A DNA stretch of 64,000 nt from Mycobacterium syngnathidarum (GTDB lineage: Bacteria > Actinomycetota > Actinomycetes > Mycobacteriales > Mycobacteriaceae), in contig NZ_MLCL01000093.1 in NCBI RefSeq assembly GCF_001942625.1, forward strand, positions 186,001-250,000. The letters are read 5' to 3'. Below the pieces are notes generated by a model. It was given only the letters and a program-made list of their open reading frames with translations. It had not been told where the DNA came from and did no database searches. Position numbers and translations under genes: made by a program. This document shows, one piece after another, positions 19,860 through 28,111 of this stretch (position 1 is its first letter; every line of letters starts with the position of its first letter).

Positions 19860-20060
19860 CAATCCCTGGCGATCTGTTGTTTTCCCAGTTCAGGGTGCCA
19901 TGGGGGCTGTCAGTCATTGTGTATGGGAAGTTCTTCGGCGTGTCGTGCCGGGTTGCCGTCCCGGGCGTGTTGTGTTGCGCCCAGGAACCGCCCCGGTTAA
20001 CACCGAGTGTGCTTCGCTGTCCAGAGTTGCCCGCAACGGGTTCGCCAGAGATACAGCAAA

Positions 20061-20098
20061 CGCCCGGGCGGAAACCTCTGCAGGCTCCCACCCGGGCG
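20061..20098 (-). terminator. Terminator hairpin after rplI
   Basis: CGCCCGGGCGG (20061-20071) and CCACCCGGGCG (20088-20098) form an 11-pair GC stem with one C-A mismatch and a 16-base loop, about 50 bases past the rplI stop. On the minus strand the stem is followed by TTTGCTGT, a weak T-rich tail. Confidence 0.6.
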
Positions 20099-20146
20099 AT
20101 CGAGTGCTGGCGGATCTACTCCGCTACGGACTCCTCCGCGCGGTGC

Positions 20147-20602
20147 TTATTCCGCGACGACGGACAGCGTCACCTTGGCTTCCACCCCGGTGTGCAGCCG
20201 GACGACAACCGGATGCGTGCCCACGGACTTGATGTGGGCCTTGGGCAGCTGCACGGTGCGCTTGTCCAAGTTCGGGCCGCCGGCCTTCTTGATCACAGCC
20301 ACGACATCCGCCGCGGTGACCGAGCCGAACAGCTTGCCGGTGTCGGCGGCGGCGTGAACCGGCAGCGACACCTCGCCCAGGTTCTCCAGAGCGGTCTTGA
20401 GCTCGTTGGCGTGCTCGACACCCCGGATGGACTTGGCGTCGCGTGCCCGGCGGATCTCCTCGGCCTGGCGCTCGGCACCACGGGAAGCCACGATGGCCAG
20501 CCCACGGGGCAGCAGGTAGTTGCGGCCGTAGCCGTCCTTGACCTCGACGGTGTCGCCCGCGACACCCAGGTGCTCCACCTCAGCGGTGAGAATCAGCTTC
20601 AT
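20147..20602 (-). CDS. rplI: 50S ribosomal protein L9
   Basis: 151 residues, normal length. The N-terminal rRNA-binding domain [13 protein letters not shown]...[14 protein letters not shown] (the GYGRNYLLP loop is diagnostic) is joined by a long charged helix to a C-terminal domain with the [21 protein letters not shown] ending. Last gene of the rpsF-ssb-rpsR-rplI operon, 11 bases after rpsR, and followed by a hairpin terminator. Confidence 0.98.
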   Translation of the reverse strand: MKLILTAEVEHLGVAGDTVEVKDGYGRNYLLPRGLAIVASRGAERQAEEIRRARDAKSIRGVEHANELKTALENLGEVSLPVHAAADTGKLFGSVTAADVVAVIKKAGGPNLDKRTVQLPKAHIKSVGTHPVVVRLHTGVEAKVTLSVVAE

Positions 20603-20613
20603 TGGTCTATCCC

Positions 20614-20874
20614 CTACCGCGTCGACGAGCCGAACGGCAGCAGAGCCACCTCGCGGGCATTCTTCACCGCGATGGCGACATCGCGCTGGTGCTGGACGCA
20701 GTTGCCGGTCACCCGGCGGGCGCGGATCTTGCCGCGCTCGCTGATGTAGGTGCGCAGCAGCGCGGTGTCCTTGTAGTCGATGACCTGCCCCTTACCCTTC
20801 TTGGAGCAGAACACGCACTTACGAGTCTTGACCGGCTTTTCCGGTGCCGGCCGTCGCTTTGTGGACTTGGCCAT
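20614..20874 (-). CDS. rpsR: 30S ribosomal protein S18
   Basis: 86 residues. The [10 protein letters not shown] motif gives a CxxC pair and a further Cys is in VTGNCVQHQ, so this is the zinc-binding (C+) form. Mycobacteria also carry a zinc-free S18 paralog used in zinc starvation; the Cys here mark the primary copy. [21 protein letters not shown] is the conserved core that contacts S6 and 16S rRNA. It follows ssb by 36 bases in the operon. Confidence 0.97.
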   Translation of the reverse strand: MAKSTKRRPAPEKPVKTRKCVFCSKKGKGQVIDYKDTALLRTYISERGKIRARRVTGNCVQHQRDVAIAVKNAREVALLPFGSSTR

Positions 20875-20910
20875 TGGTTATCTCTTCCTTGCAAAAATTT
20901 TCGTTGTTGA

Positions 20911-21417
20911 TCAGAACGGCGGCTCGTCGTCGGCCCCGCTGAAGGAACCGGACGCCGGTGCACTGCCCCACGGATCGTCTTTGGGCTCGGCCTGGCGCGA
21001 ACCACCGCCGCCACCACCACCACCACCGAAGCCGCCGCCTCCGCCGCCACTACGGCTGGCCTTGTTGACCTTGGCCGTGGCGTAGCGCAGGGACGGACCG
21101 ATCTCGTCGACCTCGACCTCGACAACGGTGCGCTTCTCACCCTCGCGGGTTTCGAACGAACGCTGCTTGAGCCGACCGGTGACGATCACCCGCGAACCCC
21201 GGGTGAGGCTCTCGGCCACGTTCTCGGCCGCCTCACGCCAGATGTTGCACCGCAGGAACAGCGCCTCGCCGTCCTTCCACTCATTGGTCTGCCGGTCAAA
21301 CATGCGCGGCGTGGAAGCAACGGTGAAATTGGCGACGGCTGCGCCGGACGGGGTGAAACGCAGTTCCGGGTCAGCGGTCAGGTTTCCGACAACTGTGATG
21401 GTGGTGTCACCAGCCAC
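20911..21417 (-). CDS. ssb: Single-stranded DNA-binding protein
   Basis: 168 residues from the GTG at 21417, five bases after a perfect AGGAGG; the alternative ATG seven codons upstream lies ahead of that site. OB-fold at residues 1-120 ([60 protein letters not shown]), then a very Gly-rich linker with runs of Gly, then the acidic tip DDEPPF that recruits partner proteins. The linker is longer and richer in Gly than in M. tuberculosis SSB. It sits between rpsF and rpsR, the usual order. Confidence 0.97.
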   Translation of the reverse strand: MAGDTTITVVGNLTADPELRFTPSGAAVANFTVASTPRMFDRQTNEWKDGEALFLRCNIWREAAENVAESLTRGSRVIVTGRLKQRSFETREGEKRTVVEVEVDEIGPSLRYATAKVNKASRSGGGGGGFGGGGGGGGGSRQAEPKDDPWGSAPASGSFSGADDEPPF

Positions 21418-21485
21418 GAGATCCTCCTGGGTAGGCATGTCCGTTTGCGCGAAGCCTACGTAGCCCCGCCGACGACTGAGCGCCT

Positions 21486-21776
21486 TTAGTGCTTGTCGGT
21501 CCGCATCACCTTGGTCCGCAGCACGGACTCGTTCAGGTTGAGCTGACGGTCGAGCTCCGACACGGTGGCCGGTTCAGCCTTGACGTCGACGATGGCGTAG
21601 ATGCCCTCGGCGTGCTTGGCGATCTCGTAGGCCAGCCGGCGGCGGCCCCAGATGTCAACCTTTTCGACGGTCCCGCCATCCTTGCGGATGACGTTCAGGA
21701 ACGTCTCCAGCGACGGAGCTACGGTGCGCTCGTCAAGTGTGGGGTCGAGAATGACCATGATTTCGTATGGACGCAT
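21486..21776 (-). CDS. rpsF: 30S ribosomal protein S6
   Basis: 96 residues from the ATG at 21776 ([16 protein letters not shown]), the usual S6 start; the in-frame extension upstream covers the leader hairpin. The core [23 protein letters not shown] is typical, as is the LRTKVMR ending. Opens the rpsF-ssb-rpsR-rplI operon. S6 and S18 form a heterodimer that can regulate this operon; see the leader element at 21790-21834. Confidence 0.97.
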   Translation of the reverse strand: MRPYEIMVILDPTLDERTVAPSLETFLNVIRKDGGTVEKVDIWGRRRLAYEIAKHAEGIYAIVDVKAEPATVSELDRQLNLNESVLRTKVMRTDKH

Positions 21777-21789
21777 TAGAACCTCATCA

Positions 21790-21834
21790 CCTCCTCTGGT
21801 CGTGTACGGCCACGGTGGATTCCGTGGCAGGAGG
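21790..21834 (-). promoter_or_regulatory. rpsF leader hairpin, candidate S6:S18-responsive element
   Basis: In the rpsF leader CCACGG and CCGTGG form an apical stem (plus-strand positions 21822-21827 and 21810-21815), directly followed by CCG, and an outer stem pairs CCTCCT (21829-21834) with AGGAGG (21790-21795). The CCG just after the apical stem recalls the known S6:S18 leader motif, and the outer stem would hide a Shine-Dalgarno-like AGGAGG. Not verified against a covariance model. Confidence 0.4.
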
Positions 21835-21933
21835 GTCGCCTGCGTCGGCAACCGGCCCAGGCTACCCGAAATCGCCCTGATCTGCGAAATCCGGATAAGG
21901 TGAGTCCTTGGTTCTGGAGTCTAGGGGGATTGC

Positions 21934-22144
21934 GTGAACTATCCGTTCGGGCCTTACGGGCAGGGCCCCGCTCTCCGGCGGGCGATACGCCGCGCTGATT
22001 GCCTTGATCGTGTTCGACTTCGTCTTCGGTCTCATGTTCCCCAGCGCAACGCTGGTGCCGGCCATGGTGCCCTCGGCGACCGAATGGATCCGGGCGAGAC
22101 CCGATCCCGTTGCACCCCAGTTTCATCCGCCCTATCCGAGTTGA
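21934..22144 (+). pseudogene. Decayed copy of the neighbouring small membrane protein gene
   Basis: The start GTG-AAC-TAT-CCG gives MNYPFGPYGQG, nearly the same as MNHPYGPHGQG at 22777. After about 15 codons the coding sense moves to another frame, where positions 21980-22144 encode GRYAALIALIVFDFVFG... and end TEWIRARPDPVAPQFHPPYPS, matching the end of the intact paralog (ARWIRAKPSPVAVQYQPPYPAY). So both ends of the family survive, joined by a large internal deletion and a frameshift. A 71-codon frame is open from the same start (to 22149), but its later part is not protein-like. Confidence 0.7.
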
Positions 22145-22168
22145 ATTGACATCAGGATCGGAGCAGTA

Positions 22169-22780
22169 GTGACCACTCCGCGCGGAACCCAGGACCAGGA
22201 GTTTCCCGGCGAACCCAGCTATCCAGAACAACTCGGCCATCAACAGCCCGGATACCCACTGGGCGAAACCCTGCCTGCAGCACTGCCCCCCGAGGCTGCC
22301 GCGGCATCGCCGAACCGGGTGACCGCGATCATCACGGTCGTCCTGGCCGGGATCGGCTCCCTGTTGACCCTCGGCAACGGCGTAGTCGGTCTGACCGGAC
22401 TGGCCGCGCTGGCCGGTGACGCGGGCATGCGAACCCTGGCCCTCAGATCCCCAGGGGCGCTGGCGTTGACCGTCCTCGCGACCCTGTTGAGTGTCGCCTG
22501 CGGACTCTTGCTCCTCGCCGGTACGGTGGCGCTGTTGCGGCACAAGATGATCGGCCGCCGCTTCATCGTCAGCGGCTGCGTGTTGATCATCCTGGGCAGC
22601 TTGATCAGCCTCGGACTGAGTCTCGCCGCGACAGCCCGCTATGGCGTCTACCAGATCAGCGCCGTGGCAATCTTGAGCCTTGTGCTGCCCCTCGCCACGA
22701 TCGTGGTCACCGTGCTGCCGTCGACCACGGCATGGATCCAGGCGAAACGGGATCGGAAGGATCTCGAGAGGGACGTATGA
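22169..22780 (+). CDS. Four-helix membrane protein of unknown function (paralog 1)
   Basis: 203 residues from a GTG after CGGAGC. Residues 1-48 are cytoplasmic and rich in Pro, Gln and Tyr. Hydrophobic segments follow at about 50-80, 93-122, 132-152 and 160-185, and the protein ends WIQAKRDRKDLERDV. The architecture (Pro/Gly/Gln-rich head, four helices, WI(Q/R)AK tail) is shared with the next gene and with the remnant at 21934, so this is a local tandem family. Its stop overlaps the start of the next gene in ATGA, which indicates coupled translation. Function unknown. Confidence 0.75.
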   Translation: MTTPRGTQDQEFPGEPSYPEQLGHQQPGYPLGETLPAALPPEAAAASPNRVTAIITVVLAGIGSLLTLGNGVVGLTGLAALAGDAGMRTLALRSPGALALTVLATLLSVACGLLLLAGTVALLRHKMIGRRFIVSGCVLIILGSLISLGLSLAATARYGVYQISAVAILSLVLPLATIVVTVLPSTTAWIQAKRDRKDLERDV

Positions 22781-23376
22781 ACCATCCGTACGGGCCTCAT
22801 GGGCAAGGGATTCCGCAGCAGGCCGGCTATGCGCAACCTGCGGGTTGGTCCCAACAACCGGGGTGGCCGCAGCAATCCGGTTATCCGCCGTCCGGCTACC
22901 CGGGCCATCCACAGCCGAAGCTGCCCGGCGGGCCGAGCGGTGCCACGGGGATCCTCGCAGGCATCCTGGCACTACTGGGCGGGCTGGCCGGCCTCTGCTT
23001 CAGCCCGCTGTCTGTGGTGACCATGGTCAGTGACCACGCATTCGACATCGTGGGCGCTGTCGTGGTCCTGTTCGGCGCCGGCTTCGGACTGGCGCTGTTC
23101 ATCGGGGCGATACTGCTGTTCCGGCGCAACATGAACGGGCGGCGGCTCGTCATCGGCGGCTGCGGCCTGGCCATCCTGACCGGCCTGGCGGTTCTGGCTG
23201 AGCAGCTCACGAAGTATGACTTCGACGGGGGCGCCGTCCTCACAATCGCAGTGCCGCTCTTCGTCTTTCCGATTCTGACGCTCGTCCTGACGATGCTGCC
23301 GCCGACCGCAAGATGGATCCGCGCGAAGCCGAGTCCCGTGGCAGTCCAGTACCAACCGCCCTATCCGGCGTACTGA
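22777..23376 (+). CDS. Four-helix membrane protein of unknown function (paralog 2)
   Basis: 199 residues from the ATG at 22777, which overlaps the upstream stop (ATGA) and has GAGAGGGA before it. Residues 1-60 are a Pro/Gly/Gln/Tyr-rich head with repeats of the GWSQQPGWPQQSGYPPSGYPG type, seen in mycobacterial membrane proteins that act at the cell pole or divisome, but no role is established. Four hydrophobic segments run from about 67 to 180, with FRRNMNGRRLVIGG between the second and third. C-terminus WIRAKPSPVAVQYQPPYPAY. It converges on the glycosyltransferase gene at 23410. Confidence 0.75.
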   Translation: MNHPYGPHGQGIPQQAGYAQPAGWSQQPGWPQQSGYPPSGYPGHPQPKLPGGPSGATGILAGILALLGGLAGLCFSPLSVVTMVSDHAFDIVGAVVVLFGAGFGLALFIGAILLFRRNMNGRRLVIGGCGLAILTGLAVLAEQLTKYDFDGGAVLTIAVPLFVFPILTLVLTMLPPTARWIRAKPSPVAVQYQPPYPAY

Positions 23377-23409
23377 CCTGCGCGTGACACCGCGCCTCAT
23401 ACGTCGCGT

Positions 23410-25062
23410 CTATCTGGCGTCCGCCAACTCCGGTTCTGGATCCGGCTTGGGCTCGATGCGGACGCGGTCAGCCGAGGGCCGCAGCCAATCCGGTAGCCAA
23501 CGCGGCGGCTGGTCAGGTGCCCGGTCGAACACCCCGCCGGTGGGATCATCAACGCGTCCGCCGTGGCGCACCAGGTCGAGCTCAGGACGGTAGATCTGGC
23601 GAATGACCAACGCGCACAACCCGATCACTGCCAGATCGCGTAGCAGCACCGTAGTGGTGAACCACTGCTCGGGCAGACCCTTGTTCTGCTCGCCGTACAG
23701 GTAGAGCATGCGCGGTATCCACACCAGCGCGTCAATCGTCATCCATGCCAGCAGGACGCGACGATGCGGCAGCGCCAGGACGGCCAGCGGCACCAGCCAC
23801 AGCGAGAACTGCGGGCTCCACACCTTGTTGGTCAGCAAGAATGCGGCAACCACGAGGAATGCCAACTGCGCCAATCGCGGCCGCTGCGGCGCGGTCAACG
23901 CGATGTAGCCGATCGCGATACAGCAGGCGGCGAACAACACCGCGGTGACCGTGTTCAGCACCGCCGGCGGCTGCCAGAAGCCCAGGTCCGGATCGAAGCC
24001 GCGCCAATCGCTGAACGACTTGACCACGTTGTAGAGCGAGTCCATGTCGTCACCGCGACGAGTGTTGAGCCGGAAGAACTCTGACCATCCCCGCGGGAAG
24101 AGCACCATGATCGGCAAATTGATCAGCAGCCACGTGGCGACCGCGGTCAATGCCGCCTTGCCGACCGCCCGCAGCCGCCCGGTGCGCAGCCCGAGCAGTA
24201 CCAGCGGGACGAACAGCAGCAGCGGATACAGCTTGGCCGCCACGCCGATTCCGATCAGCGCCCCGGCCCACACCGGTTTTCGCCGAGACCACGCCAGCAT
24301 CGCGCCCGCCGCGGAAGCTGTGGCCAATGCGTCAAAGTTGGTGAACACCTGGAAGATCACGATCGGCGAACCCGCCACCAGCGCGGCATCCCACACCCGC
24401 CGGCCGGCCATTCGCGACGTAGCCCAGATTGTGGCCAGCCAGGCCAGCGCCAAGCCGAACGCCGAGATGTTGAAGAACATCACCACTTCGGCCACCAGCG
24501 GGACCGATACGAGCTTGGTCAAGGCGGTGTAGGTCTTGGCCAACGACATCGACACGTACTGGTACAGCCCGGTGAGCACCGGGTACTCCATGTAGCGGAT
24601 CGCCGGACTGCCGTCGTACTGGATGCGCGGGTTGCCGGTCGCGTCGTTCTCGACCCAACTGGATTTGTAGGGAAACTTCCCGAGGTTCAACAACTCTGCG
24701 GTGTAGAGCGGAACCGTGTCGGAATAGCACAGCTCGTAGTACGCCCGGTTGTTCTCCCAGTTGGCCACCCGCTCGCCCGCGGTCCCCTTGCCGGTGGTCT
24801 GCAGGCAGGCAGCCTTTGTGGTGTAGCCCAACGCCAGGAACACCACAGCGATCACAAACATCACCCGCAGCGGGGTCATGAACCGTGACCGGCCGATCAG
24901 AGCATGACGGCCGACCGGTCCACCGACGGTCTGCGACAACGCCTCGGCCAGCCGGTCGTTGCGGCTGGGGAGGTCGCGGTCGTCGGCGCTCCGCCGGTCT
25001 TCTGCCGGCGGAGCCGGTGAATCCAGCCCTGCCGGCGGAGCCGGCGATACCCGGTCCGTCAC
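23410..25062 (-). CDS. GT87-type (DUF2029) polytopic glycosyltransferase, Rv0051-like
   Basis: 550 residues from a GTG at 25062 whose GTGA overlaps the ponA1 stop. The cytoplasmic head (about 1-60) is Pro/Ala/Asp-rich; about eleven hydrophobic segments follow from residue 65 on. A large extracytoplasmic loop after the first helix carries CLQTTGKG...NNRAYYELCYSDTVPLY. The PVWAGALIGIGVAAKLYPLLLF block is characteristic of DUF2029/GT87 polyprenyl-phosphate mannose- or arabinose-using enzymes. The acceptor is unknown. Overlap with ponA1 suggests coupled expression and a role in envelope assembly. Confidence 0.85.
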   Translation of the reverse strand: MTDRVSPAPPAGLDSPAPPAEDRRSADDRDLPSRNDRLAEALSQTVGGPVGRHALIGRSRFMTPLRVMFVIAVVFLALGYTTKAACLQTTGKGTAGERVANWENNRAYYELCYSDTVPLYTAELLNLGKFPYKSSWVENDATGNPRIQYDGSPAIRYMEYPVLTGLYQYVSMSLAKTYTALTKLVSVPLVAEVVMFFNISAFGLALAWLATIWATSRMAGRRVWDAALVAGSPIVIFQVFTNFDALATASAAGAMLAWSRRKPVWAGALIGIGVAAKLYPLLLFVPLVLLGLRTGRLRAVGKAALTAVATWLLINLPIMVLFPRGWSEFFRLNTRRGDDMDSLYNVVKSFSDWRGFDPDLGFWQPPAVLNTVTAVLFAACCIAIGYIALTAPQRPRLAQLAFLVVAAFLLTNKVWSPQFSLWLVPLAVLALPHRRVLLAWMTIDALVWIPRMLYLYGEQNKGLPEQWFTTTVLLRDLAVIGLCALVIRQIYRPELDLVRHGGRVDDPTGGVFDRAPDQPPRWLPDWLRPSADRVRIEPKPDPEPELADAR

Positions 25063-27626
25063 GGGGGTGGCGGCGGTACCGGAACGCCCGGTTCGCCGGG
25101 CACAACGGGAGCTCCCGGCGGCGGTCCGATCGGCACGGTCGTCGGAGGGCCGATCGGGATCGTGATGCCCGGGGCCACTTCGATGGTCGGTTGAATCACG
25201 GTCTCCGAAGGCATCACCGAGACCTGCGGGCCCGGCGGGAGGGTGCCGGGCGGCGGGGCAGGCGGGGCCTGTGGCACACCCGCATAACCGCCGATCTCGG
25301 TCGGCTTCGGGAACTTCTCGTTGTCAGTCCCCTTCAAGGCACCGTCCATGGTGGATTTCCAGATGTCCGACGGCAGACCGGATCCGTACACCGGGCCGCC
25401 GGACGCCGTCTTCAACGGTTCCACACCCTCGGAGGTACCCACCCAGACCGCAGTCGAAAGCGACGGCGTGTAGCCGACCATCCAGGCGTCGCGGTTGTCA
25501 CCGGTGTCGCCGAGCTGGTTGGTACCGGTCTTGGCGGCCGAGGCGCGGCCGCCGGCCAGGTTGTGGCCGCGGGACCAGCCGGCGATCGGCTGCATGGCCG
25601 AGGTCACGTTGTCGGCCACTGCCTTGTCGATGCGCTGTTCACCCTCGTCCTGGCTGGAGGCATCGAACAGCACCTGGCCAGACGAGTTCACGACTTTCTG
25701 GACGAAGTGCGGCTTGTGGTAGACGCCCGAGGCGGCCAACGTGGCGTACGCCGAGGCCATGTCGATCACCCGGGACTGGTACTGACCCAGCACCACGCCG
25801 TTGTTCGGCGGACCGCCCTTGCCGTCCTCGGACAGCGTGTGCTCGACACCGGGGAAACTCTCGGCGACGCCCGCGTCGTGCGCGGCCTTGGCCACGTCCT
25901 CGGGGCCGTTCTCGAGCTTGAGCATCAGCCGGTAGTAGCTGGTGTTCAGCGAGCGTTTGAGCGCCTCGGCGATCGAGCAGGTTCCGCACCCCTCGCCTTC
26001 GACGTTGGTGATCTCGATGCCGTTGACCGTGATCGGCCCGCTGTCCACCTGGTAGCCCAGACCGATGCCCTGCTGCAGGGCCGCGACCAGCGCGAACACC
26101 TTGAACGACGAACCCGTCGGCAGACCGGCCTGGGCGAAGTCGAAGCCATTGGCGTCCGAGCCACCGTAGTAAGCCTTGACCGCCCCGTCACGCGGATCGA
26201 CGGAGACCACCGCGGTCCGCATGTCGGGATCCTGCCCGTCCATGTACTTGGACACCGCGTTTTCCGCGGCCTGCTGGGCCTGCGGATCGATCGTGGTGGT
26301 GATCTGCAGACCTTCGGTGTTCAGCGCCTGCTCGCTGATGTTGAACAGATCCAGCAGTTCCTTGGTGACCTGGCGCTCGATCAGTCCGTTCGGGCCGGTG
26401 GTCTGGTTCTCCTGGCGGGCCTGGTCCGGTGGCACCGTCGGCGGGAACACCTGCTCGGCACGGTCCTGAGCCGACAGCGCGCCGATGTCCACCATGCCGT
26501 CGAGTACCCAGTTCCACCGTTCGGCCGCGCCCTCCGGATCCACGGCCGGGTCCAGCGTCGACGGCCTCTGGATCAATGCGGCCATCAATGCGCCCTCGGC
26601 GACGGTGAGCTGTTCGACAGGCTTGTCGAAGTACGCCTTGGCGGCCGCGGCGATGCCGTATGAACCGCGGCCGAAGTAGATCATGTTCAGATACGCCTGC
26701 ATCACAGCGTCTTTGGACCATTCGCTGGCCATTTTGGTCGAGATGACCAGCTCCTTGGCCTTGCGGATCAAACCGCCGATGCCGGAGCGCTCGTCGCCGA
26801 CCAATGCGTTCTTGACGTACTGCTGGGTGATGGTCGAACCGCCCTGCAGGTCACCGCCCACCAAGTTGTTCTTGATCGCGCGCAACAGGGCGGTGAAGGA
26901 AAAGCCGGGGTTGGAGTAGAAGTCACGGTCCTCGGCGGCCATCACCGCGTTGCGGACATGCTCGGGGATCTTGTCGATCCCGACATCGACCCGGTTGCCT
27001 TCGGGGGGAACGATCCGGGCGATCTCGCTGCCGTCGCTGGCCAAGATCGTCGACACCTGATTGGTGCGGATGTCACCGGGCTGCGGGACGTCGACGATCA
27101 GGTACGCCATACCGAACGTCACCAGAGGAAGCAGGATCATCGCCACCACGGCGGCGATCGACAGACGTCGGATCAGCTTCCAGTTGATGTGGAACTGCCC
27201 CGGCGGCTTGGGCCCCTGACCCGACGGACCCGAGGGGCCCGAGCCACGGCCGCCTCCCGGCGGCGGAGGTGGCGATTTGGGTGGCTGCGGTTTCGGCGCC
27301 GGGGTGCCGTCCATCGCAGCTCTGATGACATCGAGTGGAGCCGGCTTACCGTCGCGAACCGGAGGCAGCACCGTGGTGAGCCGATCGTCGGGCGGTGACG
27401 CCGGACGGCCGGGACGGCCCGCCTGCCCTTTTTCCCGTCCCACGGGACCGTTCTCGCGTCGCGGAGGTCCTGCCTCGCGCGCCGGGGGCCGGGGCTCCCG
27501 GACCGGGGGCGTGTCCCGGGCAGGCGGTTTCTCCCGAGCGGGCGGCCGGTTTTCGCGCGCGCCGAGACGGTCAGCCGCATTACGGATGTCGTTGGCTGAC
27601 CGGCTATGGCGCCCTTCGTTATTCAC
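25059..27626 (-). CDS. ponA1: Class A penicillin-binding protein PonA1
   Basis: 855 residues from the GTG at 27626, which lies inside the last codons of the upstream gene (8-base overlap). A long cytoplasmic head (1-150) is rich in Arg/Pro with PPARE/PPRRE repeats. One membrane helix is at about 155-178. The GT51 transglycosylase has EDRDFYSNPGFSF and GGSTITQQYVKN. The transpeptidase has SSFK (SxxK), SLNTS (SxN) and KTGTNQ (KTG). The tail is Pro-rich with VIQPTIEVAPGITIPIGPPT, as in M. tuberculosis PonA1. It polymerises and cross-links peptidoglycan at the pole. The next gene overlaps by 4 bases. Confidence 0.96.
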   Translation of the reverse strand: MNNEGRHSRSANDIRNAADRLGARENRPPAREKPPARDTPPVREPRPPAREAGPPRRENGPVGREKGQAGRPGRPASPPDDRLTTVLPPVRDGKPAPLDVIRAAMDGTPAPKPQPPKSPPPPPGGGRGSGPSGPSGQGPKPPGQFHINWKLIRRLSIAAVVAMILLPLVTFGMAYLIVDVPQPGDIRTNQVSTILASDGSEIARIVPPEGNRVDVGIDKIPEHVRNAVMAAEDRDFYSNPGFSFTALLRAIKNNLVGGDLQGGSTITQQYVKNALVGDERSGIGGLIRKAKELVISTKMASEWSKDAVMQAYLNMIYFGRGSYGIAAAAKAYFDKPVEQLTVAEGALMAALIQRPSTLDPAVDPEGAAERWNWVLDGMVDIGALSAQDRAEQVFPPTVPPDQARQENQTTGPNGLIERQVTKELLDLFNISEQALNTEGLQITTTIDPQAQQAAENAVSKYMDGQDPDMRTAVVSVDPRDGAVKAYYGGSDANGFDFAQAGLPTGSSFKVFALVAALQQGIGLGYQVDSGPITVNGIEITNVEGEGCGTCSIAEALKRSLNTSYYRLMLKLENGPEDVAKAAHDAGVAESFPGVEHTLSEDGKGGPPNNGVVLGQYQSRVIDMASAYATLAASGVYHKPHFVQKVVNSSGQVLFDASSQDEGEQRIDKAVADNVTSAMQPIAGWSRGHNLAGGRASAAKTGTNQLGDTGDNRDAWMVGYTPSLSTAVWVGTSEGVEPLKTASGGPVYGSGLPSDIWKSTMDGALKGTDNEKFPKPTEIGGYAGVPQAPPAPPPGTLPPGPQVSVMPSETVIQPTIEVAPGITIPIGPPTTVPIGPPPGAPVVPGEPGVPVPPPPP

Positions 27627-28041
27627 TGGCCGTACGCGCCGACTTGCGCGCGCCTCGAGTGCCACGTGCCTTCGGCGGCTTCGGCGCGCCCAGGACATAT
27701 GACTTGACCAGATGATTCCAACTGCAGGTGCGGCATACCTCCACCACATGGACTGCGAACTCGTCGTAACGAGTTGCCAACATCACCAGCTCCTCCGCGG
27801 TGCGGGCCGAGCCCGACACCGGGCCCAGATGATCACCGAAAACCCACGACACCAGCGTGAGCTGCTCCTTACGGCAGATCGGACACATCACCGAACTCTG
27901 CTTGCCGTGAAACTTTGCCGCGCGAAGCAAGTAGGGATTGGCATCACAGACCTCCGAGACGCCGGTGCGCCCCGAATAGACCTCAGCCAGCAGGGACCGA
28001 CGCCGAAGCGCGTAATCCACCACCTGTCTCTGCAATCGCAC
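27619..28041 (-). CDS. DUF5318 zinc-ribbon-like protein, Rv0049-like
   Basis: 140 residues from the GTG at 28041 (VRLQRQVVDYALRRRSLLAEVYSGRTGVSEVCDANPYLL...). Two CxxC pairs, CPIC and CRTC, about 50 residues apart, suggest a zinc ribbon. The C-terminus is basic (KARGTRGARKSARTASE). The gene directly precedes and overlaps ponA1, an order conserved in mycobacteria, so it is a candidate partner or regulator of cell-wall synthesis; no function has been shown to my knowledge. Divergent from the DUF1707 gene at 28112. Confidence 0.85.
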   Translation of the reverse strand: MRLQRQVVDYALRRRSLLAEVYSGRTGVSEVCDANPYLLRAAKFHGKQSSVMCPICRKEQLTLVSWVFGDHLGPVSGSARTAEELVMLATRYDEFAVHVVEVCRTCSWNHLVKSYVLGAPKPPKARGTRGARKSARTASE

Positions 28042-28097
28042 GATGACCAGAGTACGTCGGCCCCCTGCACACCGAGGCGCGACCGCGTCACACCTCC

Positions 28098-28103
28098 TAC
28101 GAT
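28098..28103 (+). promoter_or_regulatory. -10 box TACGAT, probable leaderless start
   Basis: TACGAT lies 8 bases before the GTG at 28112 with no ribosome binding site between. Confidence 0.4.
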
Positions 28104-28111
28104 CATCTTCC

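Larger units (their letters stand above)
19632..20146. other. 515-base non-coding region between rplI and dnaB
   Basis: No gene is visible. From right to left it holds a strong hairpin that ends the ribosomal operon (20061-20098), two copies of AACCTGTGGAT (19794-19804 and 19849-19859) that resemble DnaA boxes, and an SOS-box-like palindrome (19672-19687) 41 bases before the dnaB start. The size suggests that dnaB has its own regulated promoter here. Confidence 0.7.

Noticed and set aside
21934..22149. A 71-codon intact gene
   Set aside because: Only the first 11 or so codons look like the family; the rest is Arg-rich and the true continuation is in another frame, so it is listed as a pseudogene.
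24885..26663. A 592-codon plus-strand frame opposite ponA1
   Set aside because: Same reason: it mirrors the codon structure of ponA1 and has Arg/His/Gly-rich composition without domains.
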